In this document: positions 10,421 to 21,109 of the stretch, piece by piece
How the letters are laid out: every line of letters starts with the position of its first letter
Position numbering within the stretch: the first letter of the stretch is position 1
Assembly: GCA_016648135.1 (NCBI GenBank)
Contig: JADDOH010004258.1
Location: 1 to 64,000 of the forward strand
From: Agrypnia vestita
Taxonomy: Eukaryota; Arthropoda; Insecta; Trichoptera; Phryganeidae
DNA length: 64,000 bases
Reading direction: 5' to 3'
Position numbers and translations under genes: made by a program
The notes under the pieces: model-generated
What the model was told of the DNA's origin: nothing
The model's input: only the letters and a program-made list of their open reading frames with translations
Databases searched by the model: none

Positions 10421-11990
10421 TCGCATCGTCTAATTGTTAATTGTTGATTGAAGCAGATAAAATTGTCTCTTTTATATTTGTGTTGATTTCGTATTCCCTG
10501 ACGTAGATTAATTACGCAATATGAAGATCTAATTTTTCCACTTTAATGAACTATGTGGTTGAATTATTTATAAGAAATATGAGTACATGTAGTTCCTTCT
10601 TTGGTATCGTTTTTCTTAAGGCACAAAAAATTTAATTTTCTTGATTTTCTTCCATGTTTTATAAACGAAAATGGCATATTTATATAGTATTACATTATTT
10701 TCTGTAGGAACGACAGATTTAAAAGTTTTTCAGGAAGTCAAAAATTCATCCATTTTTTGTACCCATTTCATACCAAATTTAACTTTTAAACAAACGTGCG
10801 AAAGTGTGCGGTTATCGCGTCAAACAATATACATTATTATGCGTATTGAAATGAAAAATGTTTAAATAGTAATAATAATTATAACTATTGAGATAATAAG
10901 CAAACAGCTTTTGGGATCAAACCATTCTTTGATATTAACAAGGGTTTAAAAATTTTACGTACCAATAACAGGATTACAGATAGATAAATAGGAAATTTTA
11001 GAAATTAAAAAAAAATGTTAATAGAAAATTAAACATTATAAAAAACCAAATACCTTTTAAATTTGTTTTGTAAAATAGTTATTCAACTCCCTTATATATA
11101 TATTTTTTTGTTAATATCTGTATTTCCAATTTTAATTTTACTATACCTACGTTATATCTTGATTAACGGACCATTGTCCCCGAAACATGTTGATTATTCA
11201 ATAAAAAATAGTGGTTTTATACAAAGTGTTTTCTTTTTATTAATAATAATAATGTTAATACAAAGTTATTTTACTATAATTGTAGAAATTGTTGTGCTAT
11301 TATATTTGATTTGTTTTGTCATAAAAATTAGTACTTGATAGATTTCTCATATTTATTAATGGGTTGTTTTTCTAGTCTAGCATTATTAAAATTAAATGAT
11401 ATAAAAATTTTATACATTCCTGTCGTTTATTCTCACAGGTGTTGTGACAATTCGGTTTAGTGTCATAAATAAAAAAATAAAAAAAATGTCTTTATCTTAC
11501 GGTAAACTGTGCACATTATTTTGTCGCGGTAAACGATGCGGATAAGTGATTACTTCCCAGCTGTCGCTCACTGTTTAAAGCCTCGCTGTCATGGACGGAA
11601 TACCACCAAAATGCCCGCTTTCAATGAAATGTCAAATGGTCACCGTTATTAGGATTTTTCGCACGAAATTTAATTAAGCCGACTGTGGAACATTCTTGAT
11701 TTTTCACATTCAAGGTACTGTAACAATTCACATTCCGGGTACTTTCTATATTAAATTCAGTGTTTCTTTCATTATTTCTTTATGATTGGATAGATTGTAT
11801 TTACATTTTCCTCTAGAACGCTAGAAAACTTTTAACCTACCGTTATGCACTCGTGTATATGTCGGTAAATTTTAGACGTAAACTTTATTTTAAAACGCAG
11901 TCAACACGAGTCGATATATCTATAGATCAGTGCTAGTTTCGATATTACATTGAATGCGGGGAAATGTCGAGATACCAGTGATGCTAGTGT
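10421..11990. other. AT-rich spacer
   Basis: No gene supported. A hydrophobic 91-codon frame at 11063-11338 comes from TTA/ATA/TTT-rich sequence and has no family signature. Around 11520-11660 there is a less AT-rich patch (gtcgcggtaaacgatgcgg, ctgtcgctcactg) with no frame. Confidence 0.55.
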
Positions 11991-11992
11991 TA

Positions 11993-12168
11993 TAGGTCTT
12001 TCCATTTAAGAAAGACAATCGAATTAGTATGTGTAAACCGTGCGTACGAGGTATATTGTTTCGTTGTGTTGTGTTACACCCGTAAACACCAACACAACGA
12101 AACAATGTGCGTCGTACGCACGGCTCACACATCCTAATTCGGTTGTCTTTCTTAAATGGAAAGACCTA
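11993..12168. mobile_element. hairpin MITE, 176 bp, TA-flanked
   Basis: Nearly the whole element is two inverted arms of about 80 bp. Left: taggtctttccatttaagaa, agacaatcgaattagtat, ccgtgcgtacga, ttgtttcgttgtgttg. Right arm: the same in reverse with a few changes. The flanks are TA at 11991-11992 and 12169-12170. It has no coding capacity; frames on both strands across it are artefacts of the palindrome. The taggtc start recalls the mariner ends in this window, but the similarity is too short to assign it. Confidence 0.88.
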
Positions 12169-12170
12169 TA

Positions 12171-12426
12171 CTTACCGGTCGATATAGATGCAATCATGGT
12201 GTGGTACGCCTGGATCATACAGCGACCATAGTTTAGCGTATAGCATATAGTGCATATTGCAGCGATTGCTTCTAGGTTAAATCTGACAAAATTATAAAAA
12301 TCACAGTGTTTCACAGCCCCAAGTTTTACCCTCGACTTATCTAATGCACTTTTCATAATTTTTGGTTTAAAAACTACCCCCGACATATAGACGAATATGT
12401 ACAGTAATCTATTAAGTTCAGATTAA
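12171..12426. other. spacer, no gene seen
   Basis: Nothing recognised. Confidence 0.6.
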
Positions 12427-12645
12427 AGCTGGACATTCACTGCAAATGCATCTTTCGGCGTTTTTTACGAAAATGTGGGTTTTTATTATTCATTTTTATC
12501 AGAATGTATATTCTAGACTGCAATTTTTTTAGGGAAATAACTTAGATAGAACCTTTGTTCTTATATAAAATTAATAAAATGAACATTATTTATAATAATT
12601 AAGAAAATGTAAGCATTAATCGACGGCCGCGGTCAAAAAAATCGT
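12427..12645 (+). repeat. dispersed repeat R2, copy 1
   Basis: Aligns in reverse orientation with 24722-24895. Shared blocks include ctgcaaatgcat, ttcggcgtttttta, tattattcattt, atcagaat, aacattattta and aataattaagaaaat, ending near a ggccgcgg motif. No frame, no obvious terminal repeats, class unknown. Confidence 0.75.
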
Positions 12646-12984
12646 TTTTAGTGTCCTAGGCGGCGCAAAGTTTTAATGAATATTTATATGTACGCATCAT
12701 AATTTTTTTATACGTATAAAGTATATATACTTCGTCATCTAGAAACCGTACTAAGAAAATTACGAAATATTCAGTATGTTATAATGTTTTAAGTTTGTAA
12801 GAAATTTTTACGTTTTTTCTTGATTTTAAAACGCTTTTTATTTATATATTTGCGTGAATGTGCCGCCTTAAGTTCTTGTTCGTGTTAATATCACTTTAAA
12901 GTGCATTTTTCGGTCTGCATTTTGGTATCATCGACTTTGTTAATAATGTTACTTCGAATCGAAGATGAAAAAGAAGCAAAAAGA
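12646..12984. other. AT-rich spacer
   Basis: Nothing recognised. Confidence 0.6.
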
Positions 12985-13320
12985 GCAATTTTTTTTGTAT
13001 ACGTTCAAAACGAGTGATAAAGCAGAAACTGCTCGTACACTATAAATAATACTTAAGGAACGTACGGTGTGATGGTGGTTTCATTAATTTGGAATTGAAT
13101 CGTGCTGGGATTGAAAACGATCTTGGGCCCATTCAATTGGTAACGACCGATTGAAGGCGTTAGTTGGGTCAAAACCTCGCACAGTAGTTCGAAAGCTTGC
13201 ACAAGTATTAGGTGTTGATCGTCCAACTGGGCCACTTTAACCACTGGACCACTTTAACGTCGGGAAGTTGGCGAAAAATCAATTTCAAAATTCCACCACA
13301 AGAGATAAACAGACAAAAAG
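12985..13320 (+). pseudogene. degraded mariner-like transposase N-terminal remnant
   Basis: Conceptual translation with stops and frameshifts gives FKTSDKAETARTL, WWF, then LKALVGSKPRTVVRKLAQV and LGVDRPT followed by DHFNVGKLAKN. The order resembles the paired helix-turn-helix region of mariner transposases (AETARR, FWFQRF, LKAIVEADPSQTTSELA in the intact-like family here), but it is clearly a different, much older family. No catalytic domain or inverted repeats are visible. The call rests on short motifs. Confidence 0.5.
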
Positions 13321-13359
13321 AGCATGTAATAACAGCGAGCGAAAATGTTGAAGAGTATT

Positions 13360-13650
13360 TGAGTTTATTTATTTATTTATTATTTATTTATTTATTTAAC
13401 GCCCTTATGGGCTTTTACAATATACAGAATATTTAAAAAAAAATAACATAAGACAGTTAAAATAATAATGCAGTTAAAAGTTACTATAATAATAGTTAAA
13501 AGGTAATAATAATAATAATACAGAAAAACATAAGAAAAACATAAAAACATAAGATAAAATAATAATAAAGTTGAAGGTACAAATAATAATAGTTAAAGGT
13601 AAAATAGAAAGATTTATTGTCCATTTCCATTTCGTTGGGATGTAAACAAT
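13360..13650 (-). mobile_element. LINE 3' end (family L1-like to 35225 copy)
   Basis: On the minus strand this matches the 3' part of the element at 35225-35745: gctgatacaattgtttacat, cgttgggatgtaaac (here in reverse), the AT-rich trinucleotide stretch, then the terminus TTGTAAAAGCCCATAAGGGC followed by (TAAA)n. The shared terminus with an A-rich tail marks the 3' end of a non-LTR retrotransposon. This copy is 5'-truncated just before the reverse-transcriptase C-terminus. Confidence 0.8.
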
Positions 13651-13660
13651 TGTATCAGCT

Positions 13661-13686
13661 AGTTGAGTTGAGTTGAGTTGAGTTGA
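13661..13686. repeat. (GTTGA)n microsatellite
   Basis: About five perfect units of gttga directly beside the truncated LINE end. Confidence 0.9.
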
Positions 13687-14187
13687 TTGTAATGCATAAT
13701 ATTATTTAGAAGATCTGATAAGTGCGTAGTGCAACGCACGCGGTACTTACATAAAGCATTCTAAATAATGCTAATCGGTTTGCAAAATGCAAGACGGAAT
13801 TTAGAAAATATTTGGCATTTGGTAATCGATCGAAGAAAGTGAACAACTGCAACTGTCTCTTGAATGTCGATCGCTTATAAACGCTTTTTGAATACTAATT
13901 ATTTCGATTTTCTCGTTCCGATACTTTCTGATGTAAAAGTGAGGTATATCCGCCATGAGCTTACTAGGAAAGGCCTGTTGAAACAGAATTATTGAAAATT
14001 ATGACTACTATATTTAGTTTCGAAGGTGTATATTATTCCTCCTGAAAAATGTATATTTATGAAGATATCTCCTATATTAGCGGTTCATGGCTGATATTTA
14101 ATTCATTTACAAGCATATATTTCAATCCATCAGTCAATAAAAAAAATACCTACCAACTGAAAATATATTGCGAAATAAATTTTAATA
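13687..14187. other. spacer left of mariner copy 2
   Basis: No gene or repeat recognised up to the TA target at 14186-14187. Confidence 0.6.
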
Positions 14188-15469
14188 TTAGGTCCTTACA
14201 TATGAAATTGGCGTTTTGCCGTACTGGCAAATTTGATCTCAAATATCTTCTCTTTGGTTAGGAATTCCAAATCCAAATTTATACAGCTATTTACTTATGT
14301 ATTTGTGTTTTGAAAATTATAATTCATTTGTTTTTTCCTCAATTGTTTTTTTCTTTGCATCACTCAGTTTATAAAATGAAAAACTTGAAATATCGCGTTA
14401 TTAACGAGTACGAGTTCCACCGTGGCACCAGTGCTGCAGAAACGGCTCGAAGGATTAATGATGTGTATGGCGACGGTGCCGCAAAAGAAAACACAGTGCG
14501 TTTTTGGTTCCAACGTTTTCGTTCTGGAAATTTCGACCTGCAGAACAAGCCCCGTGGACGGCCGGAGACCAAGTTGATAATGAAGAATTGAAGGCTATTG
14601 TGGAAGCGGATCCATCGCAAACCACATCCGAGTTAGCTGCAGGCTGCGGTGTTAGTGATAAAACTGTTTTAATCCACTTGAAGCAAATGGTAAGGTGAAA
14701 AAGCTTGAAAGGTGGGTACCTCACGAATTGAGTGAAGCAAATCAACAAACGCGCGTTGACTGCTGCGTTGCATTACTCAACCGGCACAATAATGAAGGGA
14801 TTTAAATCGAATCATTACCTGTGATGAAAAGTGGATCCTGTACGATAATCGGAAGCGCTCATTGCAATGGCTGAACCCTGCCGAACCAGCCAACCCATGC
14901 CCCAAGCGAAAATTGACTCCAAAAAAGTTACTTGTGAGCGTTTGGTGGACTAGTGCTGGTGTCGTTCACTACAGCTTTCTTAAATCTGGCCAGACGATTA
15001 CGGCAGATGTCTATTGTCAGCCACTGTAAACCATGATGGAAAAGCTAGCTGCTAAACAACCGAGGCTGGTTAATCGCTCTAGGCCACTGCTGCGTCATGA
15101 TAACGCTAGACCACACACTGCACAACAGACGGCTACCAAATTAGAGGAGCTTCAATTGGAATGTCTAAGACATCCACCGTACTCTCCGGACCTTGCCCCA
15201 ACAGATTACCATTTTTTTCGAAATTTGGATAACTTCTTGCAAAGGAAAAAATTCAACTCCGATGGGGCAGTCAAAACCGCCTTCAAAGATTTTATTGATT
15301 CCCGTCCGAATGGTTTTTATAGTAAAGGGATCGATGAACTACCTATGAGATGGCAAAAGTGCATAGATAGCAATGGTACATACTTTGATTAAATAAATAT
15401 ATTATAATAAAAAAAATCGGCTTTATGTTCCTCCCATACTAAACGTCAATTTCATATGTAAGGACCTAA
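14188..15469 (+). mobile_element. mariner element copy 2, full length
   Basis: 1282 bp bounded by 29-bp inverted repeats with one mismatch (left ttaggtccttacatatgaaa, then ttggcgttt; right aaacgtcaatttcatatg, then taaggacctaa) and flanked by the TA duplication (14186-14187, 15470-15471). It carries a full but broken transposase gene. Both ends survive, so it could be mobilised in trans if an active transposase of the family exists. Confidence 0.96.
14376..15392 (+). pseudogene. mariner transposase, copy 2, broken
   Basis: Starts MKNLKYRVINEYEF at 14376 and ends NGTYFD-stop at 15392. All family landmarks are present: AETARRINDVYG and the second helix-turn-helix (SELAAGCGVSDKTV), WVPHEL, CDEKW, HDNARPH, YSPDLAPTDYHFF. 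Defects relative to the other copies: a lost A at about 14574 (accaagttgata), a lost T at about 14690 (gcaaatggtaagg), a lost T at about 14802 (gggatttaaatcg) and a Gln-to-stop change at about 15027 (cactgtaaacc). It is therefore inactive. Confidence 0.93.
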
Positions 15470-15471
15470 TA

Positions 15472-17079
15472 TTTAAATGTTACGAACAAAATGAAAAGTG
15501 TCGCAAATCAACAAATACGTACAACTAAGAAATATGTGTTAGATCAGTAAATTATACGAGACAATATTAGTATATGTACTTAGCAAGTACGGAGTGCGCA
15601 GGTTCCAACGTCAACGTAGTGTATCGTACGGCAAGTAGCGGTCTTTGACGCAATGCTGAATATTGAGAATTTTGTCAAGCGACGGTACTAAGTTTATCAA
15701 TATTTCGAATCATATTTTGAACACAAATAGGATAAACAATATATTATAACTTTCTTACATTAGTTTTTATTTGATATTTTGTGTATTGATTGATATCTGC
15801 TCGACATGTTATCATAAACCTGACGCAATATATCAATCACATATCTGAGAATTTCACCGTAATAATATTTTCTTGCTTCTGACCGGCTTCATTATAAAGT
15901 GAAAACGTTCAGCGAGTCAATAGTCAGTTTAATGCATGCAAAGAAATCAGATTGAAGGAAAGTAATCGTTATAAGGCACGCCGATTTCATCAATTCGCAC
16001 AGTTTTATCAATTTAAATTTGAACATTTTTTCATGCCATTATCACTCGAATACTAAATTAGCCTCCTTGGCTGGCTAACTTAGCTGTTCATTTTAAAATG
16101 CTCCTTTAACCAAACACAACTCATACATGGGTTCAGAACTCTTTGAAGAGGAATATGTTTTGTGTTGCATCCATGCTCGTGTCTTCAGATTTTTATCACT
16201 TGCTCGTCATCACATGTTTTTTTAGTAATTAGTAACCATTTTTTATGTGTTAATTTATTTGATTTATTAATTTTTCAATCGGGTAATAATAGTGACTTGT
16301 GGAGTCATATATATGAAAACGTTTAGATAGTTAGATAGATAGATAGAAAACATTTGGTAATGTTTTAAAAAAACATGAATCAAGTATCTATCCATCTTGA
16401 TGGATTAGTCATTCATTTTTTTTAACATACTGCAAAAGCTAATTTTTGACATGCTCCACTACTTCATTGCGCAGTGACAGCTAGATTGACCAATGACCAG
16501 TACCAAAAAAGAGTACGCATGTCGCGAGATTCACAGATGATTTCAAAACACATACGAGTATATGTAGGTATATTATAAATCAGTAAACGTGTATAAATAT
16601 TAAATACATTATGTTTATAAGTGACCATTTTTATTTTGTGTGTATAATATTTCTACACATTAAATATTATCTGCATGTATTCTAAAACAATCTGTACTTC
16701 TCGCTGCTTTATACCATCTCGCCATTTGTTTTTTTTAAGCTGACAATGGAAAAACGTACAATACTTACACCATTTGTAGCGCTTTCATATTATAAGATTA
16801 CACTTATTATGGATGTCCCCATTGAAAGCGCTTAGGCTCTATTAATTATTACTCAAACAGTGAATTAAAACTAAATGTTTAAATTTAATTGTATTAAAAA
16901 TTAACTTCCACTCTGTTCGTGAAATAACGTTAAATCTAATTAATTTTTAAAGTCTTTAACTTGATATTGAAAAAGTTAAAAATTTGATTGCAAAAAGATC
17001 CGAAAGGAAACGTAATAAATTGGTTGATTTAAATATGTATATTATTATACTTGAATAATAATTGTTGTCGGAGCGAAGC
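15472..17079. other. AT-rich spacer, no gene seen
   Basis: No coding frame of note. There is a (gata)n-like run near 16325-16345 and a short inverted pair (agcgctttca at about 16779 and tgaaagcgct at about 16823). A less AT-rich patch at 15590-15660 has no frame. Confidence 0.55.
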
Positions 17080-17400
17080 ACGTGGTCTTTGCGCTTGACC
17101 GCCCGTTGATTATTAAGTTTCACAAACAAGTGAAATCCGCATTGTTTCCACTCGGAGTACTTCGCACCGCAGATGGATTACTAGGTGGAAGAAGTCGAGC
17201 GATCGTCGTAGAGAGCGGGTGATAGTTCGCTGACCTTGCCGCCTCGGATGCCTGCGTGGTGCGGCGTGGTACTCGCTGGAGAGCTTATTCGTCCGCCCTT
17301 ACTACGCAGCATCCGACAGCATTTTGTGCCGATTTCTGCAAATCTTTGGAACGGAACAACTATCTAATTCAGTTCTTATAATTTATTACTAAATAACTAA
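17080..17400. other. GC-rich non-repeat island
   Basis: GC-rich, high-complexity sequence (gtggtctttgcgcttgaccg, ggtgcggcgtggtactcgc, gcttattcgtccgcccttac) with no long frame and no repeat partner in the window. It could be an untranslated exon, a promoter or conserved non-coding DNA. It lies just left of a LINE relic that ends near 17400. Confidence 0.35.
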
Positions 17401-17401
17401 C

Positions 17402-17867
17402 TAGCCATCACGCCGTTTCCCCGCAGGGGTAGGTAGAGAGGATTGAACGCCACACTCTTCTATCTTGGCACACCACTTTTGCTTCGGCCACATTCATACA
17501 TCTTCTCATACACGTTCTACGGTTGTCGCGGCTTTTAAGGCCATCCTCAAATACTTGTAGTAACTGATCGTGCCAGGTCTTTCTCGGACGCCCTCTATTC
17601 CTGTTGCCTTCAGCACTCGCCTCATATATTTTCTTAACCATCCTTTCCTCGTTCATACGTTCCACATGACCAAACCATCTCAGCACTCCTTTCTTTATTT
17701 TATCTACCACACCACAGCCAGCATTGCATTCACTTCTAATTTGTTCATTCCTCTCTCTATCGACCAAGGATTTTCCACACAAGCGTCTTAGTGACCGCAT
17801 TTCCACCGCATTCAGCCTACTTTCATTCCTCTTTTGCCAATTCCAGGCTTCACTTCCATACGTAATT
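17402..17867 (-). pseudogene. non-LTR retrotransposon reverse-transcriptase C-terminus
   Basis: The minus strand is open from about 17867 (TYGSEAWNWQKRNESRLNAV) through MRSLRRLCGKSL, LRWFGHVERMNEERMVKKIY and GNRNRGRPRKTWHDQLL, to a stop at 17408. YGSExW, RWFGHVERM and GRPRKTWxDQ are hallmarks of the C-terminal part of LINE polymerases. The endonuclease and catalytic polymerase parts are absent, as expected from 5' truncation. The same family occurs at 18846-19603 and 37290-37490. This is the best preserved of the three. Confidence 0.88.
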
Positions 17868-17869
17868 TA

Positions 17870-18030
17870 TTATTATTTATAATTATTTTTATTTATTATT
17901 ATTTGTAATTTATTATTTCTTATAATTCAGTCACTTATAAACAGAATGTATTTAGTGTCTCTTTTAGATGGATATCCTTTTTAATTTTTTCAATTTAAGC
18001 TTCAGTCTAACACTGCGGAGATGAGATACC
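17870..18030. other. AT-rich spacer
   Basis: (TTA)n-like sequence and featureless DNA. Confidence 0.5.
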
Positions 18031-18033
18031 TAA

Positions 18034-18161
18034 GGGCCGGTTTTACTAACTTGGTTTAGGTAATTTTTCGTTTAAACCATCGACTTTTGCGTTTTCCACC
18101 AATCAAATAACTCGTTTTCATAAAAAAAATATACTTTTGATGATATTGATACAACCGGTCC
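18034..18161. mobile_element. small MITE, 128 bp
   Basis: Terminal inverted repeats gggccggttttactaac (left) and ttgatacaaccggtcc (right; reverse ggaccggttgtatcaa). Flanking trinucleotides are TAA (18031-18033) and TTA (18162-18164), which fits a TWA target with one change, as in PIF/Harbinger-type MITEs. No coding capacity. Confidence 0.6.
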
Positions 18162-18171
18162 TTAGAAATCA

Positions 18172-18845
18172 AATCCTTAGGAATCATATTGTCACAGAGG
18201 ATAAAGGGAATAAAGAAAAAAAAATTGATTCATAGTTATATATCGACGTTCCCTACGTAAACTAAGACATCTACAAATATCTTTTTACAGGAGAGCTGTT
18301 TGAAGTTTGGCTTTACATACAAAATGAGAGTATTTATCAACTTGGGCGTCAGTTTTTTCTTCGAGTAAAGTAGCAAAATTTTCTGTTTAAATTTTGTATT
18401 GCGGAGAAAAAAGCATTTATTATCTATGGTATAAAAAAATCAAAGATGCCTCTTCAGTAGACGTCCAAGTGGGAACTCTTCATATTATAATGTATGCGGT
18501 GTGACAGTTTAACGGGTTTATTCTCGCGTTGCCATAACAATCATGCCTTAACCTATCATATAACATTGTACACTTCGTTAGTTTTGACGTGATGTGAAAG
18601 AAAAACTAATATTATTTAAAAATTTGGAAGATATCAGTTTGTTTCACACAAGTCTATTAATTTCTTTATCCAAACTGTCCAAATATTAAATTAAAGCCAA
18701 TATTTCCACTTTAATGGTAGAAATATTGACATATTACAGATATCTTGACATTTCTTACAGTTTCTATACGTAATAATTACATCTGTTTTGTGCTGGGATA
18801 ACCTCACCATTGATAACAATCTTGTTATCCTAAGAACTAACTTAC
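18172..18845. other. spacer, no gene seen
   Basis: AT-rich sequence without recognised features. Confidence 0.6.
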
Positions 18846-19603
18846 TTACCGTCACGCCGTTTCTCCGTGGGGGTAAGCAGAGAGGATATAGCGTCACACT
18901 CTTCTGTCCTGACATAACTCTTGCCTTATTCACATTCATATATTTTCTCATGCAAATTCGACGGTTGTTGATGCTGCTAACGGGACCATCTTCCAGTATC
19001 TGGTTAATCTGGTCGTGCCACGTCTTTCGCGGTGGCCCTCTCTTTCTGACACTGTCAACACTTGCGTTATACAGGGTGTACCAGAGCTAGCAGCAGAAAT
19101 TTGAGACGGTAGATGACTATGTTACGAGTCTGTGTTCAAAATGTTCAAGCAACCATGACCTAATATCAATAGTTATGGAGATATGCAATAATTAAAGTTT
19201 CCACTTTTTTTTCAATATTTCTGATTTATTTTTTGCAAAAAGTTGAACTATCATTACAGTAACTTATATCGATAATGAAAAATTCATTTGCTTCAATACA
19301 ACTTAAATAAATTGATAAAGGTTTTTATCATTTTATTCGACTTGTATGAAAGCGAATGAATTTTTCATAATCGAGTTAAGTTAATGATAGTTCAACTTTT
19401 TGCAAAAAATAAGTAAGAAATATTGAAAAGAAATGCAAACTTTGATATTGCATATTTCCATAACTATTGATATTAGGCCATGGTTGCTTGATCATTTTAG
19501 ACCCCTAACATAGTCAGGAATCTACCTGCCAAGTTTCTATTTTTATTACCATTATTTCCTCATTCATTCGCTCAACATGCCCAAACCACCTGAGTGACCC
19601 TTT
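18846..19603 (-). pseudogene. LINE reverse-transcriptase relic split by a MITE
   Basis: 18846-19071 and 19538-19603 are two parts of one LINE relic. The right part read on the minus strand gives KGSLRWFGHVERMNEEIM. The left part corresponds to the GRPRKTWHDQ...MRRCMNV segment of the 17402-17867 copy (cacgccgtttctccgtgg, tcgtgccacgtctttcgcgg). A family A MITE (19072-19537) sits between them. Several frameshifts are present. Confidence 0.85.
19072..19537. mobile_element. family A MITE inserted in a LINE
   Basis: Left end TA-cagggtgtaccagagctag; the arms carry attttgagacggtag-like sequence, atgttcaagcaaccatgacc and taatatcaatagttatgg, mirrored on the right by ccataactattgatattagg and gaatctacctgcc. 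The outer 25 bp or so of the right end is missing. The LINE resumes right after a TA at 19538-19539, so the insertion site is readable. Confidence 0.85.
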
Positions 19604-19633
19604 TATCCTGAGAATAGGCGTGCAATTCCCAGA

Positions 19634-19812
19634 ATTGGTTATGGCAACACTTAGGCAAATCTAACGAAACTTTTAAAATGTTAAAGAAACGATGGAATAA
19701 AACTATGATGAATCTACAATACTCATTGGTTATGGAACACTTAGGCAAATCTAACGAAACTTTTAAAATGTTAAAGAAACGATGGAATAAAACTATGATG
19801 AATCTACAATAC
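19634..19812. repeat. tandem duplication, 91-bp period
   Basis: Units 19634-19722 and 19725-19812 are identical except for one base (atggcaacac versus atggaacac): attggttatgg, acttaggcaaatctaacg, aaacttttaaaatgttaaag, aaacgatggaataaaac. A recent local duplication with no recognised content. Confidence 0.95.
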
Positions 19813-20358
19813 ATAATATTCCATAGATGTTACACACGTAAGTAGCTAGCTACCAACTACTTGTCGGTGTAATTTATATGTACAGGTAGGTAGAAGGACA
19901 TCACTCGACATTTACATAGCTATTCTCTTATATACATAAGTACACGATGACGATAATGCTTGTAGAGAATGCAACCTTCAAGGCTCCGGAGCATCTTCAC
20001 TCGAATACAAGTTTTTGCAGCCTCGCAGAATCCATCTCGTCAGTGGAAGAAGTCTGCTTTTAATTGCGCTGCACTTGTTCTCAGAAGCGCGTCAACAAGA
20101 TCTTCTTCTTGAGAAAACAGGAAAAGTAATTTTTTATTACCTATTCGTAAACGAAATAAAAACCTCTAACAGCGTTATAACGAAGTAGCTGCTGAATTCA
20201 TTATTCCGTTAGAAATATCGTTTTACCTTGGTAGGTATCATCGCACGTTTTTGTAACATTTTTGTATCAAAATTCTGACGAAAATATTCACTTTAAAACA
20301 GTATTACCAACAAGTCAAATTTCTTAATAGTTTAGGAGCAATAAATAAACAAAACATG
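19813..20358. other. spacer with a GC-richer patch
   Basis: 19960-20115 is GC-richer (caaggctccggagcatcttc, ctcgcagaatccatctcgtc) with only a 36-codon frame. No family recognised. Otherwise AT-rich. Confidence 0.45.
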
Positions 20359-20913
20359 CAGGGTATCTCATAACTAGTAGCAAAAACTATAGGGGTCTTC
20401 ATGATTCAATTTTGAATAGAAAATATTTCACTTGGGTGTTTTTACCGACGTTTTACGACCGACAGTTACGGAGATAAGCGACATCAAAGTTTGCATTTTT
20501 TCAATATTTATGACTTACTAACCGAACACCCGTGAATAATCACGAAAAATAATAATAATTAATAACGACGCGCAGCATGAGCCGCGCGCTCATTGTGTGT
20601 CACACCCAATTATCAATTAGGTATGTTGCCATTTCATCAAGTTACGGACAGTACAAAATTATATTTAGATTTTCTGTATATCATCCAGTATCTTATATCG
20701 TATATTAATACAGTAACTTATATCGAATATTAAAAATTCATTCGCTTTACAAGTCAAATAAAATGACAAAAACTGGAAAAAAAATTCAAAATTTGATGTC
20801 GCTTATCTCCGTAATTTTCGACATTTCGCCAAAAGTGTAAAGAATATTTTCCATTCGAAATTGAATGATGAAGACTCGCCCGAAGTTTTTTCTGTTAGCT
20901 CCGAGACCCCGTG
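20359..20913. mobile_element. family A MITE, second subfamily, with insertion
   Basis: Left cagggtatctcataactagt; right gttagctccgagaccccgtg. The arms contain cttcatgattcaattttgaa and acagttacggagataagcga, mirrored by cgcttatctccgtaattttc and ttccattcgaaattgaatga. About 190 bp at 20516-20705, including cgcgcagcatgagccgcg, interrupts the left half and is not shared with other copies. The arms differ from the 28210 subfamily in their outer part. Confidence 0.78.
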
Positions 20914-21109
20914 TAAAACTATTCATCGCGTTTATATGCGACAATCATTTTGTGCGCCATGTTTTTAACTACCAACTCGTGACGGCGATTGCTTACGTCA
21001 CAATTTTTTTAAGGAGTATTTCACAGTTTCATGGTTCCGGAACTACACTACGAAAACATCGTTAAATATTTCTTTCTTGCAGATGGATACATTCGACTAG
21101 GTACTCTTA

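Noticed and set aside
11063..11338. 91-residue hydrophobic protein, possibly mitochondrial-like
   Set aside because: It is composed of TTA/ATA/TTT codons expected from AT-rich DNA, has no membrane-protein family signature and no flanking mitochondrial sequence.
12024..12386. 120-residue minus-strand frame
   Set aside because: Much of it crosses the hairpin MITE at 11993-12168; no domain.
19572..19814. 80-residue minus-strand frame with an internal repeat
   Set aside because: It runs through the 91-bp tandem duplication and LINE relic; the repeat reflects the DNA duplication.
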